A stretch of 64,000 nt of DNA from JAIVJZ01 sp035645695 (GCA_035645695.1 DASQMC010000070.1:124001-188000); one strand, 5' to 3'. Numbered from the stretch's first letter, positions 16,933 through 26,146 are shown. Numbers and translations: made by a program. The notes: generated by a model from the sequence alone, not told the origin.

Positions 16933-19581
16933 ATGGCAATCGAAATCACATCGGAGGGGCGGCAGGCGAGCGGGAGGCTGTCGCTATTGTTGAAGGCGGC
17001 GTGGGGCGCGGCGGCGGGCGCGGGAAGGCGTGAGCGGACAACACGCGACTGGCCGCGCCGCCTGCGCTTCGCGGGTGTGGCCGCGTTTGTAATGTGCGTC
17101 GCCGTCGTCGCCATGCTCACCTATTGCTATCAGGGCGCGGCGGAGACGATTGACCGTCGCCTCGCCTCCGGCTACCTGACGAGCCGCGCGGGATTGTATG
17201 CCGCGCCGCGCGTGTTGCGTGCCGGGCAAAATTTTTCGCGCGAGCGGCTCGTCGAAACTCTGCGCCGTGCCGGTTACGTCGAACAGTCTGCGAGCGACGT
17301 GTGGAGCGGCGCGTTTCGCATCGTCGAGGAAGAAGGGGCGGTCGAGATCAACCCGCGTCGCGCGCCCCTCGCGGAAAGCGCGGCGGTCGAAGGTTTCACG
17401 CCGGAAGTCGTGCGCGTCGCGTTTGATCGAAGGGGTCGCATCGGCGAGATCACGGGCGACGGCGTCACGCTCGAAGCGTTCGCGCTTGAGCCGGAAGCTC
17501 TCACGAACGACAGCGCGGAGAAGACCGGCGCGCGCGCCGCGCTCGCTTACGCGGACATCCCGCCTATGCTCGCGAGCGCTATCCGCGCCATCGAAGACCG
17601 GCGTTTTTTCGAGCATCACGGCCTCGACCTGACCGGCATCGGCCGCGCGCTACTGAGTTGGACGGGCGACGACGCGCGCCGCGCGCGTCGGCCTGAGCGT
17701 CAGGGCGGTTCGACCATCACCCAGCAACTCGTCAAGAACACTTATCTCACGCCCGAGCGCACGCTTTCGCGCAAGTTTAACGAAGCCCTCCTCGCCGCCG
17801 CGCTCGAACGTCGCCTGTCGAAAGAGGACATCTTCGCGCTCTACTGCAATGAAATTTATCTCGGCCAGCGCGGCGCGTTCGCCGTGCGGGGCGTCAAGCA
17901 GGCGGCGCGCGTCTATTTCGGCAAAGAGTTGCGAGACCTCTCGCTCGGCGAAGCGGCAACCATCGCCGGGATGATTCAAAGCCCCGCGCGCTACGCGCCC
18001 GACCGCCACCCGCGAGAGTCGCGCGCGCGCCGCGATGCGGTGCTCGCCGCTATGCGCCGCGATAATTCGATCACGGCGGATGAGGCGCGCGCCGCATCGA
18101 ACGAGGAATTAAGCGTCGCGCCCATCGACCAGAGCGCACGCGCCAACGCCCCCTACTTCGTCGATCACGTCAACCGCGCCGTCGAGGCGCAACTGCGCGC
18201 CGGGGGCACGGATGCCGACGAGCGATCACTGCGCGTCCACACCACCATCGATCTAGACTTGCAGCAACTGGCGGAACAAGCCGTCGCGCGCGGCCTTACG
18301 CAACTCGAACGAATTTACAAAACCGGCGATGCAAGACCGCAGGCCGCGCTCGTCGCGCTCGACCCCCAGACCGGCCACGTGCTCGCGATGGTCGGCGGCG
18401 GAAACTATGCCGCGTCGCAACTCAATCGCGCGACGGATGCGCGGCGGCAGCCGGGTTCAATCTTCAAACCCGTCGTCTACGCGGCGGCGTTGGAGAGCGG
18501 CATCTCGCCCGCCCGCCTGTTCGCCGACGCGCCGCGCGCTTTCACCTTCGACCGCTACAGCCCCGCCTACCGGCCGGCCAACTACAGCGGCGGCTACTCC
18601 ATGCGCGATGTGACGATGCGCGCGGCTCTGACGAAATCACTTAACGTCGTCACGGTCGAACTCGCCATGCAGACGGGCTTGACGCGCGTCGCCGCGCTGG
18701 CCGAGACGTTCGGGTTGCCTCCTGCGCCCGCCGCGTATCCGTCGCTCGCGCTCGGCACGAACGAAGCGACGCCCCTTGAGATCGCCTCGGCCTACACCGC
18801 GTTTGCGAACGGCGGCGCGCGCACACGCCCCTCGTCCGTCACGCGCGCCGTTGACGGCGGCGGCGTGAAACTCTTTGAAGAATTTCTCCCTTCGACCGCG
18901 CAGGTCGTCCAGCCCGCGACGGCTTACATGATCACGGACATGCTCACGAACGTCATTGACGAAGGCACGGCTCGCGCGGCGCGCGGGATGTTGAAACTTT
19001 CAGCCGTCGCGGGCAAGACGGGAACTTCACGCGACGGCTGGTTCGTAGGTTATACGCCGCGCCTCGTCTGCGTCGTCTGGGTCGGCTTCGACGACAACCG
19101 CCAACTCGGACTCACGGGCGCGGACAGCGCGCTGCCCGTCTGGGCTGAGTTCGTGCGCGGCGCGCTGGAACTGCGGCCGGAACTCGGCGGCGCGGCCTTT
19201 CTACGCCCGGCGGGGGTCGCTTCCGTCGAGATCGATCCGGCGACCGGCCAACTCGCCTCGCCCTCCTGCCCCGAGCGCGAACGCATCGCCGTCACCTACA
19301 CGCTCGCCCCGACCTCCGAATGCCTGACGCACAGACCGCTCTTACCGCTCCTCGCAGATGCCGACGCGCGGCAACCCGCGCCTCAATCAACAATCGTCGC
19401 GCAGGATGATTCGACGCGCGCCGCCGCTTCCGCGCGGGCGCACGCCTCGCGCGGAAACGCCGCGCCGGTAGTGCTCCCCGCGCCGTCGATTCAAACGACG
19501 CGCATCGAGCAAAGCCGCAGCGGGCGCGCCCGGCTCACAAACGACCCGCAGGTCGTCTCCGCCCGCGCCGCTCAACCCTGA
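16933..19581 (+). CDS. class A penicillin-binding protein (PBP1-type transglycosylase/transpeptidase)
   Basis: A bifunctional peptidoglycan synthase of 882 residues. A single N-terminal membrane anchor lies at about residues 45-66. A PBP1b-like regulatory region follows, then the GT51 glycosyltransferase domain with catalytic Glu221 in EDRRFFEHHG and the QGGSTITQQLVKN motif. The transpeptidase domain has Ser509 in SIFK, SLN, and KTGTS. The last 130 residues are an Ala/Arg/Ser-rich tail ending in low complexity. It ends upstream of a long hairpin. Confidence 0.96.
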   Translation: MAIEITSEGRQASGRLSLLLKAAWGAAAGAGRRERTTRDWPRRLRFAGVAAFVMCVAVVAMLTYCYQGAAETIDRRLASGYLTSRAGLYAAPRVLRAGQNFSRERLVETLRRAGYVEQSASDVWSGAFRIVEEEGAVEINPRRAPLAESAAVEGFTPEVVRVAFDRRGRIGEITGDGVTLEAFALEPEALTNDSAEKTGARAALAYADIPPMLASAIRAIEDRRFFEHHGLDLTGIGRALLSWTGDDARRARRPERQGGSTITQQLVKNTYLTPERTLSRKFNEALLAAALERRLSKEDIFALYCNEIYLGQRGAFAVRGVKQAARVYFGKELRDLSLGEAATIAGMIQSPARYAPDRHPRESRARRDAVLAAMRRDNSITADEARAASNEELSVAPIDQSARANAPYFVDHVNRAVEAQLRAGGTDADERSLRVHTTIDLDLQQLAEQAVARGLTQLERIYKTGDARPQAALVALDPQTGHVLAMVGGGNYAASQLNRATDARRQPGSIFKPVVYAAALESGISPARLFADAPRAFTFDRYSPAYRPANYSGGYSMRDVTMRAALTKSLNVVTVELAMQTGLTRVAALAETFGLPPAPAAYPSLALGTNEATPLEIASAYTAFANGGARTRPSSVTRAVDGGGVKLFEEFLPSTAQVVQPATAYMITDMLTNVIDEGTARAARGMLKLSAVAGKTGTSRDGWFVGYTPRLVCVVWVGFDDNRQLGLTGADSALPVWAEFVRGALELRPELGGAAFLRPAGVASVEIDPATGQLASPSCPERERIAVTYTLAPTSECLTHRPLLPLLADADARQPAPQSTIVAQDDSTRAAASARAHASRGNAAPVVLPAPSIQTTRIEQSRSGRARLTNDPQVVSARAAQP

Positions 19582-19609
19582 GCGCGAAAGATGCGTGCGA
19601 CGAAACGTC

Positions 19610-19671
19610 GGCAGGCAATCGCATGGAAGCGGCGACAAGTATCCGTCGCCGCTTCCATGCGATTGCCTGCC
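19610..19671. terminator. 27-bp perfect inverted repeat, probable terminator
   Basis: Two 27-base arms (19610-19636 and 19645-19671) are perfect reverse complements around the 8-base loop AAGTATCC. It lies between the convergently transcribed penicillin-binding protein and acpS genes. There is no T-run beside the stem, so it would be an atypical intrinsic terminator for either strand. Confidence 0.6.
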
Positions 19672-19800
19672 GCCGCCGCGCGGCCGTTCCATACCGTAAC
19701 TTGATCGCTTCACGTCGCCGCTTCGGCGAGCTATGACTTAATTGCTCCGCGGCTTTAACATGTCGCCGTCTGCGTTACAATCTCAAAAGTTTGTGACGAT

Positions 19801-20193
19801 TCATTCGACGCCGGAGCGGCGTTCGAGGACAACTTGGGCGATGGCGTGCTCGGTGGTGTGAGAGATGGAAAGATGCGCCGCGTTTGCGCCGGAGCGTGAG
19901 AAGAGTTCGCGCGCGAGGTTGTGAAAGACGACGGAGGGCGCGCCCGCCGCGTTCGAGACGACTTCGATGTCCTGCCACGCGAGACCGCCGCTCCAGCCCG
20001 TGCCGAGCGCTTTCAGCGCGGCCTCTTTAGCGGCGAAGCGCGCGGCGTAATGTTGAGGCGCGACGACGCCCCGCCGCTCGCAGTAGTCGCGCTCAAGCGG
20101 AGTGAACACGCGCTCGGCGAAACGCGGCGTGCGGCGCAACACCGCGCGCACGCGCGCCACTTCGATGATGTCTATGCCGATTGAAATGATCAC
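19801..20193 (-). CDS. acpS: holo-[acyl-carrier-protein] synthase
   Basis: Transfers 4'-phosphopantetheine from CoA to acyl carrier protein. The start is GTG at 20191-20193, giving MIISIGIDIIEV, the family N terminus, with metal ligands Asp8 and Glu58 (in RFAAKEAALKALG). Length is 130 residues, normal for AcpS. An in-frame extension upstream is Arg-rich and lies over pgeF, so I discarded it. The start overlaps the start of pgeF on the other strand. Confidence 0.9.
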   Translation of the reverse strand: MIISIGIDIIEVARVRAVLRRTPRFAERVFTPLERDYCERRGVVAPQHYAARFAAKEAALKALGTGWSGGLAWQDIEVVSNAAGAPSVVFHNLARELFSRSGANAAHLSISHTTEHAIAQVVLERRSGVE

Positions 20194-21037
20194 GGAAGAT
20201 GTTGAACCTCTCCTCGCGCGCGCCGGATTCCGCTGGCGCGCGCACGGAGGCGTGCGCGTCCTCGTCGGAGCGCAAATGGAAACGGAGGGCTTCGCGAACG
20301 GTTTCTCGACGCGCGCCGGGGGGTGCAGCCCCACTCCGCGGGGCGCTCTCAACCTCGCGGGCTTCAACGAAGACGACGCGGCCAACATACACGAAAACCG
20401 GCGTCGCTTCCTTAAACTCTTTCGCGGGCGCTGGCGACTCGCCACCTGCTGGCAAATTCACGGCGCGGACGTGCGCGCCGTGCGCGCCGAGACGGCGGGC
20501 GCGCTCGACACAAACGACGAACGCTGCGACGCGCTGACCACGGATGCCCTGCGCATCCTCGTCGCCGTCCAGACCGCCGACTGCGTGCCTGTTCTTCTGG
20601 GCGACGCGCGAAGCGGCGCGTGCGCCGCCGTCCATGCCGGTTGGCGCGGCACGGCGGCCGAAATACTCCCCGCCGCGCTCGCACGGATGCGTGCCGAGTA
20701 TGGCACGCGCGCCGGAGACGTGCTGGCGTGCATCGGCCCGGCGGCGAACGCCTGTTGTTATGAAGTCGGCGCGGATGTGATCGAAATTTTCCGCGCCCGC
20801 TTCCCATATGCCGACGAACTTCTCACGCCTACGCGCGCGGGACACGCGCGCATTGATTTACAAAGAGCGAACCGCCTGCAACTCACCGGCGCGGGCGTTC
20901 TGCCCGCTCGCATACACACCGCCCCACTCTGCACCATCTGCCGCGACGATCTCTTCTTCTCCTACCGCCGCGACAAAAAACTCCACGGCCGCACCGGGCG
21001 ATTGCTCGCGGTGATCGGGAGAAACGATGAAGTATGA
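20174..21037 (+). CDS. pgeF: peptidoglycan editing factor PgeF / YfiH (laccase-domain) family
   Basis: A multicopper-polyphenol-oxidase-like family protein, in E. coli implicated in removing L-Ser misincorporated into peptidoglycan precursors. It has the family's metal-site motifs: QIHGADV, TADCVPVLL and HAGWRGT. Start candidates are ATG 20174 (MPIEM) and ATG 20186; both lie within the 5' end of acpS on the other strand. The last residues (NDEV) and the stop are encoded by a repeat arm. Length is 287 residues from 20174. Confidence 0.88.
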   Translation: MPIEMITEDVEPLLARAGFRWRAHGGVRVLVGAQMETEGFANGFSTRAGGCSPTPRGALNLAGFNEDDAANIHENRRRFLKLFRGRWRLATCWQIHGADVRAVRAETAGALDTNDERCDALTTDALRILVAVQTADCVPVLLGDARSGACAAVHAGWRGTAAEILPAALARMRAEYGTRAGDVLACIGPAANACCYEVGADVIEIFRARFPYADELLTPTRAGHARIDLQRANRLQLTGAGVLPARIHTAPLCTICRDDLFFSYRRDKKLHGRTGRLLAVIGRNDEV

Positions 21038-21176
21038 ACGATGAACGATGAAGTAGGGGAGAGAGGACAGAAGTCAGAAGCCGGAATAAAACGCGCTCTT
21101 GCCTTCCTCCCGACTCCTTAATTCCGACTTCTGTTTCCCGTGTTCAGTTCATCGTTCCGCGTTCATACTTCATCAT
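21023..21176 (+). repeat. two-armed tandem repeat, GAACGATGAA word
   Basis: The left arm (21023-21055) reads AACGATGAAGTATGAACGAT and continues; it overlaps the end of pgeF. The right arm (21144-21175) reads ATCGTTCCGCGTTCATACTT and continues to the end of the next gene. A small inner pair, CAGAAGTC and GACTTCTG, lies in the loop. The same word recurs at 38291-38391 and 63221-63302. Confidence 0.85.
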
Positions 21177-21760
21177 TTTCTTCCGAAGTATTGCCCGTTG
21201 ATGCGCTTGGCGGGCTCGTTTGCGTTGACGACGTTGATGCCGAGTTTGACTTCGCGCGTGGTCGGCGGGTAGCACACTTCGTCGGTGCAACTCTGGTAGG
21301 TCACTTTCGCGCGCAGTTCCGTCAATCCCGTCTGGTAGTTGGCGGGAACGGCGACGTTGAAGCGCATCACGGTGCGGCCTTCGTAGAGCGACAGGGCGTC
21401 TTTCGAGAAACCGAGACGGCGCACGACGGCGCGCGGGTAGGCGACCGCGCTTACGCGCAAGCCCTTCGGCGCATCAACTTTCACGACGGTCGGGACGGAG
21501 AAGCGCGCGGCCTTGTTCGCGTTGACGTGATAGCCGTGCGGGATGTCGAGCACGACCGCCGCCTGCACGCTTCGCCCGCGCTGTGCTTTGTCGGCGGAGA
21601 AGAAACCGTTGACGCCGATGCTGTTGCCGCCCTGCGCCGCCGCCGGCGCGTTGGAATTGGTTGCGGCCGTCGCGACGGGCTCAGGGATCGCCGTGGCGGC
21701 AAGCAGCGACGCACAGATGAGAGAGAGGACGCAGCGTGTGGTAAATATTTTCAGGATCAT
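21173..21760 (-). CDS. DsbD N-terminal domain (thiol:disulfide) protein, stand-alone
   Basis: A secreted protein of 195 residues with a signal peptide (MILKIFTTRCVLSLICASLL). The C-terminal half matches the periplasmic alpha domain of DsbD, which passes reducing power to periplasmic thioredoxin-like proteins; the redox pair is in YQSCTDEVCYPP. The membrane and thioredoxin domains of DsbD are absent. It lies 39 bases downstream of rlmN on the same strand. An in-frame TTG at 21787 would add nine residues. No clear Shine-Dalgarno is visible. Confidence 0.8.
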   Translation of the reverse strand: MILKIFTTRCVLSLICASLLAATAIPEPVATAATNSNAPAAAQGGNSIGVNGFFSADKAQRGRSVQAAVVLDIPHGYHVNANKAARFSVPTVVKVDAPKGLRVSAVAYPRAVVRRLGFSKDALSLYEGRTVMRFNVAVPANYQTGLTELRAKVTYQSCTDEVCYPPTTREVKLGINVVNANEPAKRINGQYFGRK

Positions 21761-21799
21761 TTCGGTTTTCAGTTGCGTTCGATTCAAGACTTCGAATGG

Positions 21800-22900
21800 T
21801 CAGCCTATCAGTTGATGCAAGGTCTGCGGGTTCAGGTTGTTTGCGGGGCGACGCGCGGCGAGTTGGCCGCAGGCTGCATAGATGTCGCGCCCGCGCGGGC
21901 GGCGCACGTAGGCGTGGACGCCTTTCGCTTCGAGGATGCCCTGGAAACGCTCGACCTGAGCAAGCGGCGTCGGGCGATAGGGCAGGGGGTCAGCCGGGTT
22001 GTGCGGGATCAGGTTGACCTTCGCGCGCAGTTGGTGCCGGTTGAGCAGGTTCGCCAATTGGCGCGCGTGCTCGTCGGAATCGTTCACGCCGTCGAGCATC
22101 ACATACTCGAACGTGAAACGCTCGCCCGGCTTGAGCGACGACTCGAACTCCTTGCACGCCGCGAGCAATTCCGCGAGCGGCCACTTTTTGTTGATCGGCA
22201 TCAGGACGTTTCGCTGCTCGTCGGTGGGCGCGGCGAGCGAGATGGCGAGATGCGGGCGGTCGGGCACGTGCGCGAGTTCGCGTATGCGCGGGACGATCCC
22301 GGCCGTCGAGACGGTGACGCGGTTCGGCACGATGTGTAGTCCCGACGGGTCGGCCATGATGCGCAAGGCTTTCATCAACGAGTCGAAAGCGAGGAAGGGT
22401 TCGCCCGCGCCCATCGCGACGAGGTTCGTGCCGCGCGGAGTCTTCGTGCCCGTGCCGTAAGCGTCGTTCAGGGCGATGACGATCTGCTCGACGATCTCGC
22501 CCGCCGTGAGCGTGCGCAGGAGCCCGAGCTTCGCCGTCAGGCAAAAATCGCATTGCAGAGGGCAGCCCGACTGCGACGAGAAGCAGATGGTGTCGCGCCG
22601 CTCCTCGGGTATGAACACGGCTTCGACGGGAAGATTATCGTGCGTCTTCAACAGGTAACGTCGCGTACCGTCTTCCGAGACGTAGCGCGATTCGACCGTC
22701 AGGGTCGAAGCAGTCGCGCGTGCGTCGAGCGTGGCGCGGAAACTTTTGGGCAAGTCCGTCATCTCCTCGAACGAGCGCAGTCGCCGTTTGAAGAGTGCGC
22801 CGAACAACTGACGCCCGCGATACGCCGGTTCGCCGAAAGACTCGACTAACGCCGACAACTCGGCCGCGTCCAACCCCGTGAGATGTGTTGCCTGATTCAT
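21800..22900 (-). CDS. rlmN: 23S rRNA (adenine2503-C2)/tRNA methyltransferase RlmN
   Basis: A radical SAM enzyme that methylates C2 of A2503 in 23S rRNA and A37 in some tRNAs. The iron-sulfur cluster ligands are C113, C117 and C120 (CPLQCDFC). The second catalytic Cys sits in DIYAACGQL near the C terminus. Length is 366 residues. The start ATG at 22898-22900 is followed by the expected MNQATHLTGL. The stop lies just upstream of the DsbD-N gene. Confidence 0.96.
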   Translation of the reverse strand: MNQATHLTGLDAAELSALVESFGEPAYRGRQLFGALFKRRLRSFEEMTDLPKSFRATLDARATASTLTVESRYVSEDGTRRYLLKTHDNLPVEAVFIPEERRDTICFSSQSGCPLQCDFCLTAKLGLLRTLTAGEIVEQIVIALNDAYGTGTKTPRGTNLVAMGAGEPFLAFDSLMKALRIMADPSGLHIVPNRVTVSTAGIVPRIRELAHVPDRPHLAISLAAPTDEQRNVLMPINKKWPLAELLAACKEFESSLKPGERFTFEYVMLDGVNDSDEHARQLANLLNRHQLRAKVNLIPHNPADPLPYRPTPLAQVERFQGILEAKGVHAYVRRPRGRDIYAACGQLAARRPANNLNPQTLHQLIG

Positions 22901-23009
22901 TGTCCCCGTATTTTAACATCGCGCCATGCCCAAGTCACAGTTCAAGACCGTATGAAGGCGGCGCGAAATCGGGGGTATAATGCGGCGCGCGAGAGCGGCG
23001 ACGAAATAA

Positions 23010-23186
23010 GTGAGTCGCTCTTTCGCGTCGCCGTATAATCCCGGGCCGGGGCGCGTGCCGGAGATTACGATTCGGGAGAACCCCGGCTCGATCAAGGTGC
23101 CGGAAAAGATCGGCCTGAGATTCAAACGGCTCGTCAGGTTGTCGGATGACGCGCCGGAGATTATGTTGTTCGCGTCGGATGCGTGA
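23010..23186 (+). CDS. short hypothetical ORF (58 aa)
   Basis: A GTG-started frame of 58 residues in the gap between rlmN and the acetyltransferase. It encodes SRSFASPYNPGPGRVPEITI and continues to EIMLFASDA. Third codon positions are GC-rich as in neighbouring genes and the composition looks protein-like. No ribosome binding site is evident and I know no family. An overlapping minus-strand frame at 22913-23125 looks less protein-like. Confidence 0.4.
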   Translation: MSRSFASPYNPGPGRVPEITIRENPGSIKVPEKIGLRFKRLVRLSDDAPEIMLFASDA

Positions 23187-23262
23187 AGGTGTTCGCCCGC
23201 GGCGCGTTAACGAGTGATGCGCGGGGCGGTGTTTTTCAAAAGTTGACGGGAGACGCGGGAGC

Positions 23263-24114
23263 ATGAAATCTATGGTTATGAGCGAACAGGACAAACGCGG
23301 TTTCATCTTTGCCGATCTGGATTTGGCGCGGCGTCTGGAAAGGACGGAAGGGCACGCCAACGCGGAGTTCGTCGAAGCGCGCGCGCGGCTGTCTCCGGAG
23401 CGTGGCGCGGAGTGGATCGAAGTGGGGGGCACGTACGCGATGTTCGACGGCGCGGCCTCCATGCTCACGCAGACGTTCGGCCTCGGCCTGTTCGGGGAGG
23501 TCACGAATGTTGAAATGGACGCCCTCGAAAATTTCTTCCGCGAACGCGGCGCGCCGGTGTTTCATGAAGTCAGCCCGCTGGCCTCCGGCGAGGTGCTGGC
23601 GCTGCTCGGCGAGCGTGGATACCGGGCCGTCGAGTTGACGAGCGTGATGTTTCGCCCGATCAGCCGCGACGCGAGCGACCTGCCCGCGCCGGGCAATGAT
23701 CGTGTCACCGTGCGCGTGGTTGGAGAAGACGAACACGATCTGTGGGCGGAGACGGCGACGCGCGGGTGGAGCGAGTTCACGGAATTCGCGGATCAGATAC
23801 ACGACCTGTCGGTGGTGAACGCTAAGCGAGCGGGCGCGAACTCGTTTCTGGCCGAAGTTGACGGGCAGCCAATCGCCACGGGCGGGATCAGCATTTGCGA
23901 AGGTGTGGTGCTGTTGGCCGGGGCGAGCACGATCCCCGAAGGGCGCAGGCAGGGCGCGCAACTCGCCCTGCTCGGCAGCCGATTGCGCTTCGCCGCCGAG
24001 AGAGGCTGCAACATCGCCATGGTGTGCGCCGCGCCCGGCAGCACCTCGCAACGCAACGCCGAGCGCAACGGGTTTCGCATCGCCTACACACGCATCAAGT
24101 GGCATCTCGCCTGA
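23263..24114 (+). CDS. GNAT family N-acetyltransferase
   Basis: A 283-residue protein whose C-terminal half has the acetyl-CoA-binding GNAT fold: the strand VVLLAGASTIPEGRRQGAQL contains the pyrophosphate-binding loop, and ERNGFRIAYTR is the family's terminal motif. The N-terminal half may be a second, divergent GNAT-like domain. Substrate unknown. GGGAG lies just before the ATG; a second in-frame ATG is at 23278. Confidence 0.8.
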   Translation: MKSMVMSEQDKRGFIFADLDLARRLERTEGHANAEFVEARARLSPERGAEWIEVGGTYAMFDGAASMLTQTFGLGLFGEVTNVEMDALENFFRERGAPVFHEVSPLASGEVLALLGERGYRAVELTSVMFRPISRDASDLPAPGNDRVTVRVVGEDEHDLWAETATRGWSEFTEFADQIHDLSVVNAKRAGANSFLAEVDGQPIATGGISICEGVVLLAGASTIPEGRRQGAQLALLGSRLRFAAERGCNIAMVCAAPGSTSQRNAERNGFRIAYTRIKWHLA

Positions 24115-24195
24115 CAACATATCGAACGAAGGATTAATCTTGAGTTCCGTAGTCATATACATTAGGTTCATTAGTCGTGAAAGGTGGCCTCGAAC

Positions 24196-24429
24196 ATGAT
24201 TGAGACGGAAATAAATTTGACCGAACAGGAGCGCGGCGCGCTGCGGAAGATTGCCGAACGGACTGGCAAGTCGCAGGTAGAGTTGGTTCGCGAAGCGGTC
24301 GGGCGGTTGATCGGTGAGTTTCAAAGAGAAGATGATCTGAGCCTGATGCGTCAGGCGCGGGGCATCTGGAAAGACCGGGATGATTTACCGGCGTTGGAAG
24401 ACCTCAGGCGGGAATGGGATCGAAGTTAA
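24196..24429 (+). CDS. vapB: ribbon-helix-helix antitoxin (VapB-like)
   Basis: A 77-residue protein, MIETEINLTEQERGALRKIA and following, with the ribbon-helix-helix pattern GKSQVELVREAVGRLI expected of antitoxins that bind their own operator. GGTGG lies 7-11 bases upstream. It is followed after 18 bases by a PIN-domain gene on the same strand, the usual antitoxin-toxin order. Confidence 0.8.
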   Translation: MIETEINLTEQERGALRKIAERTGKSQVELVREAVGRLIGEFQREDDLSLMRQARGIWKDRDDLPALEDLRREWDRS

Positions 24430-24447
24430 GGGAAGCGAGCAGGTCAC

Positions 24448-24834
24448 ATGACTGGAAGGTTGTTGATAGACACCGATGTCCTCATAGACTACTTGCGCGG
24501 GCGGGCAGAGGCCATTTCATATTTAGAGAGTCTCACGGAGCCGTTGCTTATTTCCGCAATGACCGTGGCCGAGCTTCACGCAGGTGTGCGCGAAGGCGCG
24601 GAGCGAATAGCTTTAGAGCAGTTCCTATCCGTCTTCAATGTGATCCCTGTTGATTATGCGATTGCTGCCAATGGTGGACTCATCAGGCGCGACTATGGGA
24701 AAAGCCATGGGGTCGGACTGGCAGACGCCATAATCGCGTCCACGGCTGAATTTAGAAAAGCCGAGTTGGTGACTTTGAACAAAAAGCACTTCCCTACGTT
24801 GTCGAACATAGTTACTCCCTACCATAAAGGTTAA
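24448..24834 (+). CDS. vapC: PIN-domain toxin (VapC family)
   Basis: A 128-residue PIN-domain ribonuclease of the VapC family. The acidic metal-binding residues are visible: Asp8 and Asp10 in LIDTDVLIDY, Glu42 in VAELHAG, and Asp92 in LADAIIAS. VapC toxins cleave tRNA or rRNA and stop translation when the antitoxin is lost. It forms a type II pair with the gene just upstream. Confidence 0.88.
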   Translation: MTGRLLIDTDVLIDYLRGRAEAISYLESLTEPLLISAMTVAELHAGVREGAERIALEQFLSVFNVIPVDYAIAANGGLIRRDYGKSHGVGLADAIIASTAEFRKAELVTLNKKHFPTLSNIVTPYHKG

Positions 24835-24849
24835 GCATAAGGTGACACA

Positions 24850-25512
24850 TTGAGCGAAGAATTGATCCTGAGCGCGGAAGAGGTGCGCGTCGTCGGCGCG
24901 TTGATTGAGAAGCAGGTGACGACGCCGGAGTATTACCCTTTGACGTTGAACGCGCTCAGGCAGGCGTGCAACCAGTTGTCGAACCGCGAGCCGGTGGTGA
25001 CGTTCGACGAGCGGACGGTCGTGTGGGCTTTGGAGAGCTTGCGCGACCGGAAGCTGGTGCGGGTGGTGACTACGGCCGACGGGCGCGTGCCGAAGTACAG
25101 GCACGTGCTGGACGAGGCGTTGGGATTGAAGTCGCCGGAGATGGCGGTGATGTGCGTGTTGATGCTGCGCGGGGCGCAGACGGTGGGAGAGATACGCACG
25201 CGCACGGAGCGCTTGTACCCGTTCTCGGCGTTGTCGTTTGTCGAGACCACGCTGGAAGATTTGATGGGGCGGGAAGTGCCGCTCGTCGTGAAGTTGCCGC
25301 GACAGACGGGGCGCAAGGAGCCGCGCTACGCGCACCTGCTCGCGGGCGAAGTGCAGGTGGCGGAGACGGAGGGCGCGGAGGCTGTAGCCCCTACGGAGGC
25401 GCGCGGGGAGATGGGCAGGGTGGCGCGTCTTGAGGAAGAGTTGAAATCGGTGCGCGCGGAGTTGGCGGAGTTGCGCGAACAGTTCGGGGAATTTAAGAAG
25501 CAGTTTGAGTGA
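24850..25512 (+). CDS. YceH / UPF0502 (DUF480) family protein
   Basis: A conserved bacterial protein family of unknown function built of two winged-helix domains. The family signature is clear: LTLNALRQACNQLSNREPV and VKLPRQTGRKEPRYAHLL. The C terminus carries a short coiled coil, RLEEELKSVRAELAELREQF. The start is TTG, with AAGGTG 5-10 bases upstream. Length is 220 residues. Confidence 0.9.
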   Translation: MSEELILSAEEVRVVGALIEKQVTTPEYYPLTLNALRQACNQLSNREPVVTFDERTVVWALESLRDRKLVRVVTTADGRVPKYRHVLDEALGLKSPEMAVMCVLMLRGAQTVGEIRTRTERLYPFSALSFVETTLEDLMGREVPLVVKLPRQTGRKEPRYAHLLAGEVQVAETEGAEAVAPTEARGEMGRVARLEEELKSVRAELAELREQFGEFKKQFE

Positions 25513-25619
25513 AGGGCAGCCGTGACGGTTACGAGAAGATGCGGTTGAAGTTTACGTAAGAAGCCGCGGGTGGAATCGGAAGCGGCTGTAAATTGAGCGC
25601 GAGGACGGGGACGAAGCGA

Positions 25620-26048
25620 ATGAGAAAGATCGAAGCGGCCGAGGGGATCGAGGCGCGCAAGTCGAAAATCGACGGGACGGGATGCTTCGCGACCGTCGCC
25701 TTTCGCAAGGGGCGGAAGATCGCCGAGTTGACGGGCGAGCGCGTGTCGCGCGTGGAGGCGGCGCGGCGGATGCGCGGCAAAGAACGCCTGCACATCTGCG
25801 CGATCAATTCTTACTGGGGCATCGACAGCAGCGCGGGCGGCAACGCATCGCAGTTCATCAACCACTCGTGCCAACCGAACAGCTTCGTGCGCATCATGCA
25901 CGGCCACATCATCTTCTTCGCCCTGCGCGACATCGCCCCCGGCGAGGAGATCACGCTCGATTACGTCGAGTCGTATCACTCGAACGACAAGCGTTGCGAT
26001 TGCGGCGCGCCCGAGTGTCGCGGGACGATCAACCTCATCAAGCGTTAA
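25620..26048 (+). CDS. SET-domain protein lysine methyltransferase
   Basis: A compact 142-residue SET-domain protein. The SAM-binding motif NHSC is at residues 81-84, the catalytic DY at 114-115, and a post-SET Cys cluster (C126, C128, C133) follows. In eukaryotes such enzymes methylate histone lysines; the bacterial target is unknown. I chose ATG 25620, preceded by GGGGACGAAGCGA, over an upstream TTG. It faces the M16 peptidase gene across a terminator hairpin. Confidence 0.9.
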   Translation: MRKIEAAEGIEARKSKIDGTGCFATVAFRKGRKIAELTGERVSRVEAARRMRGKERLHICAINSYWGIDSSAGGNASQFINHSCQPNSFVRIMHGHIIFFALRDIAPGEEITLDYVESYHSNDKRCDCGAPECRGTINLIKR

Positions 26049-26072
26049 GCTGCACGCGACGTAAAACCTGCG

Positions 26073-26118
26073 CGAAGGGCGCGCCGGTGAGTTTTCAAAC
26101 TCACCGGCGCGCCCTTCG
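26073..26118. terminator. bidirectional terminator hairpin
   Basis: Perfect 22-base arms (26073-26094 and 26097-26118), containing GGGCGCGCC and GGTGAGTTT, with a 2-base loop. It sits between two convergent genes (SET protein and M16 peptidase), the expected place for a shared terminator. The stem is GC-rich with TTT and AAA at its apex but has no external T-run. Confidence 0.65.
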
Positions 26119-26146
26119 TGTGCCGGACGCGTTCAAACAGCAATCA

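Noticed and set aside
22976..22981. TATAAT as a promoter of the short ORF
   Set aside because: No matching -35 element at a suitable distance.
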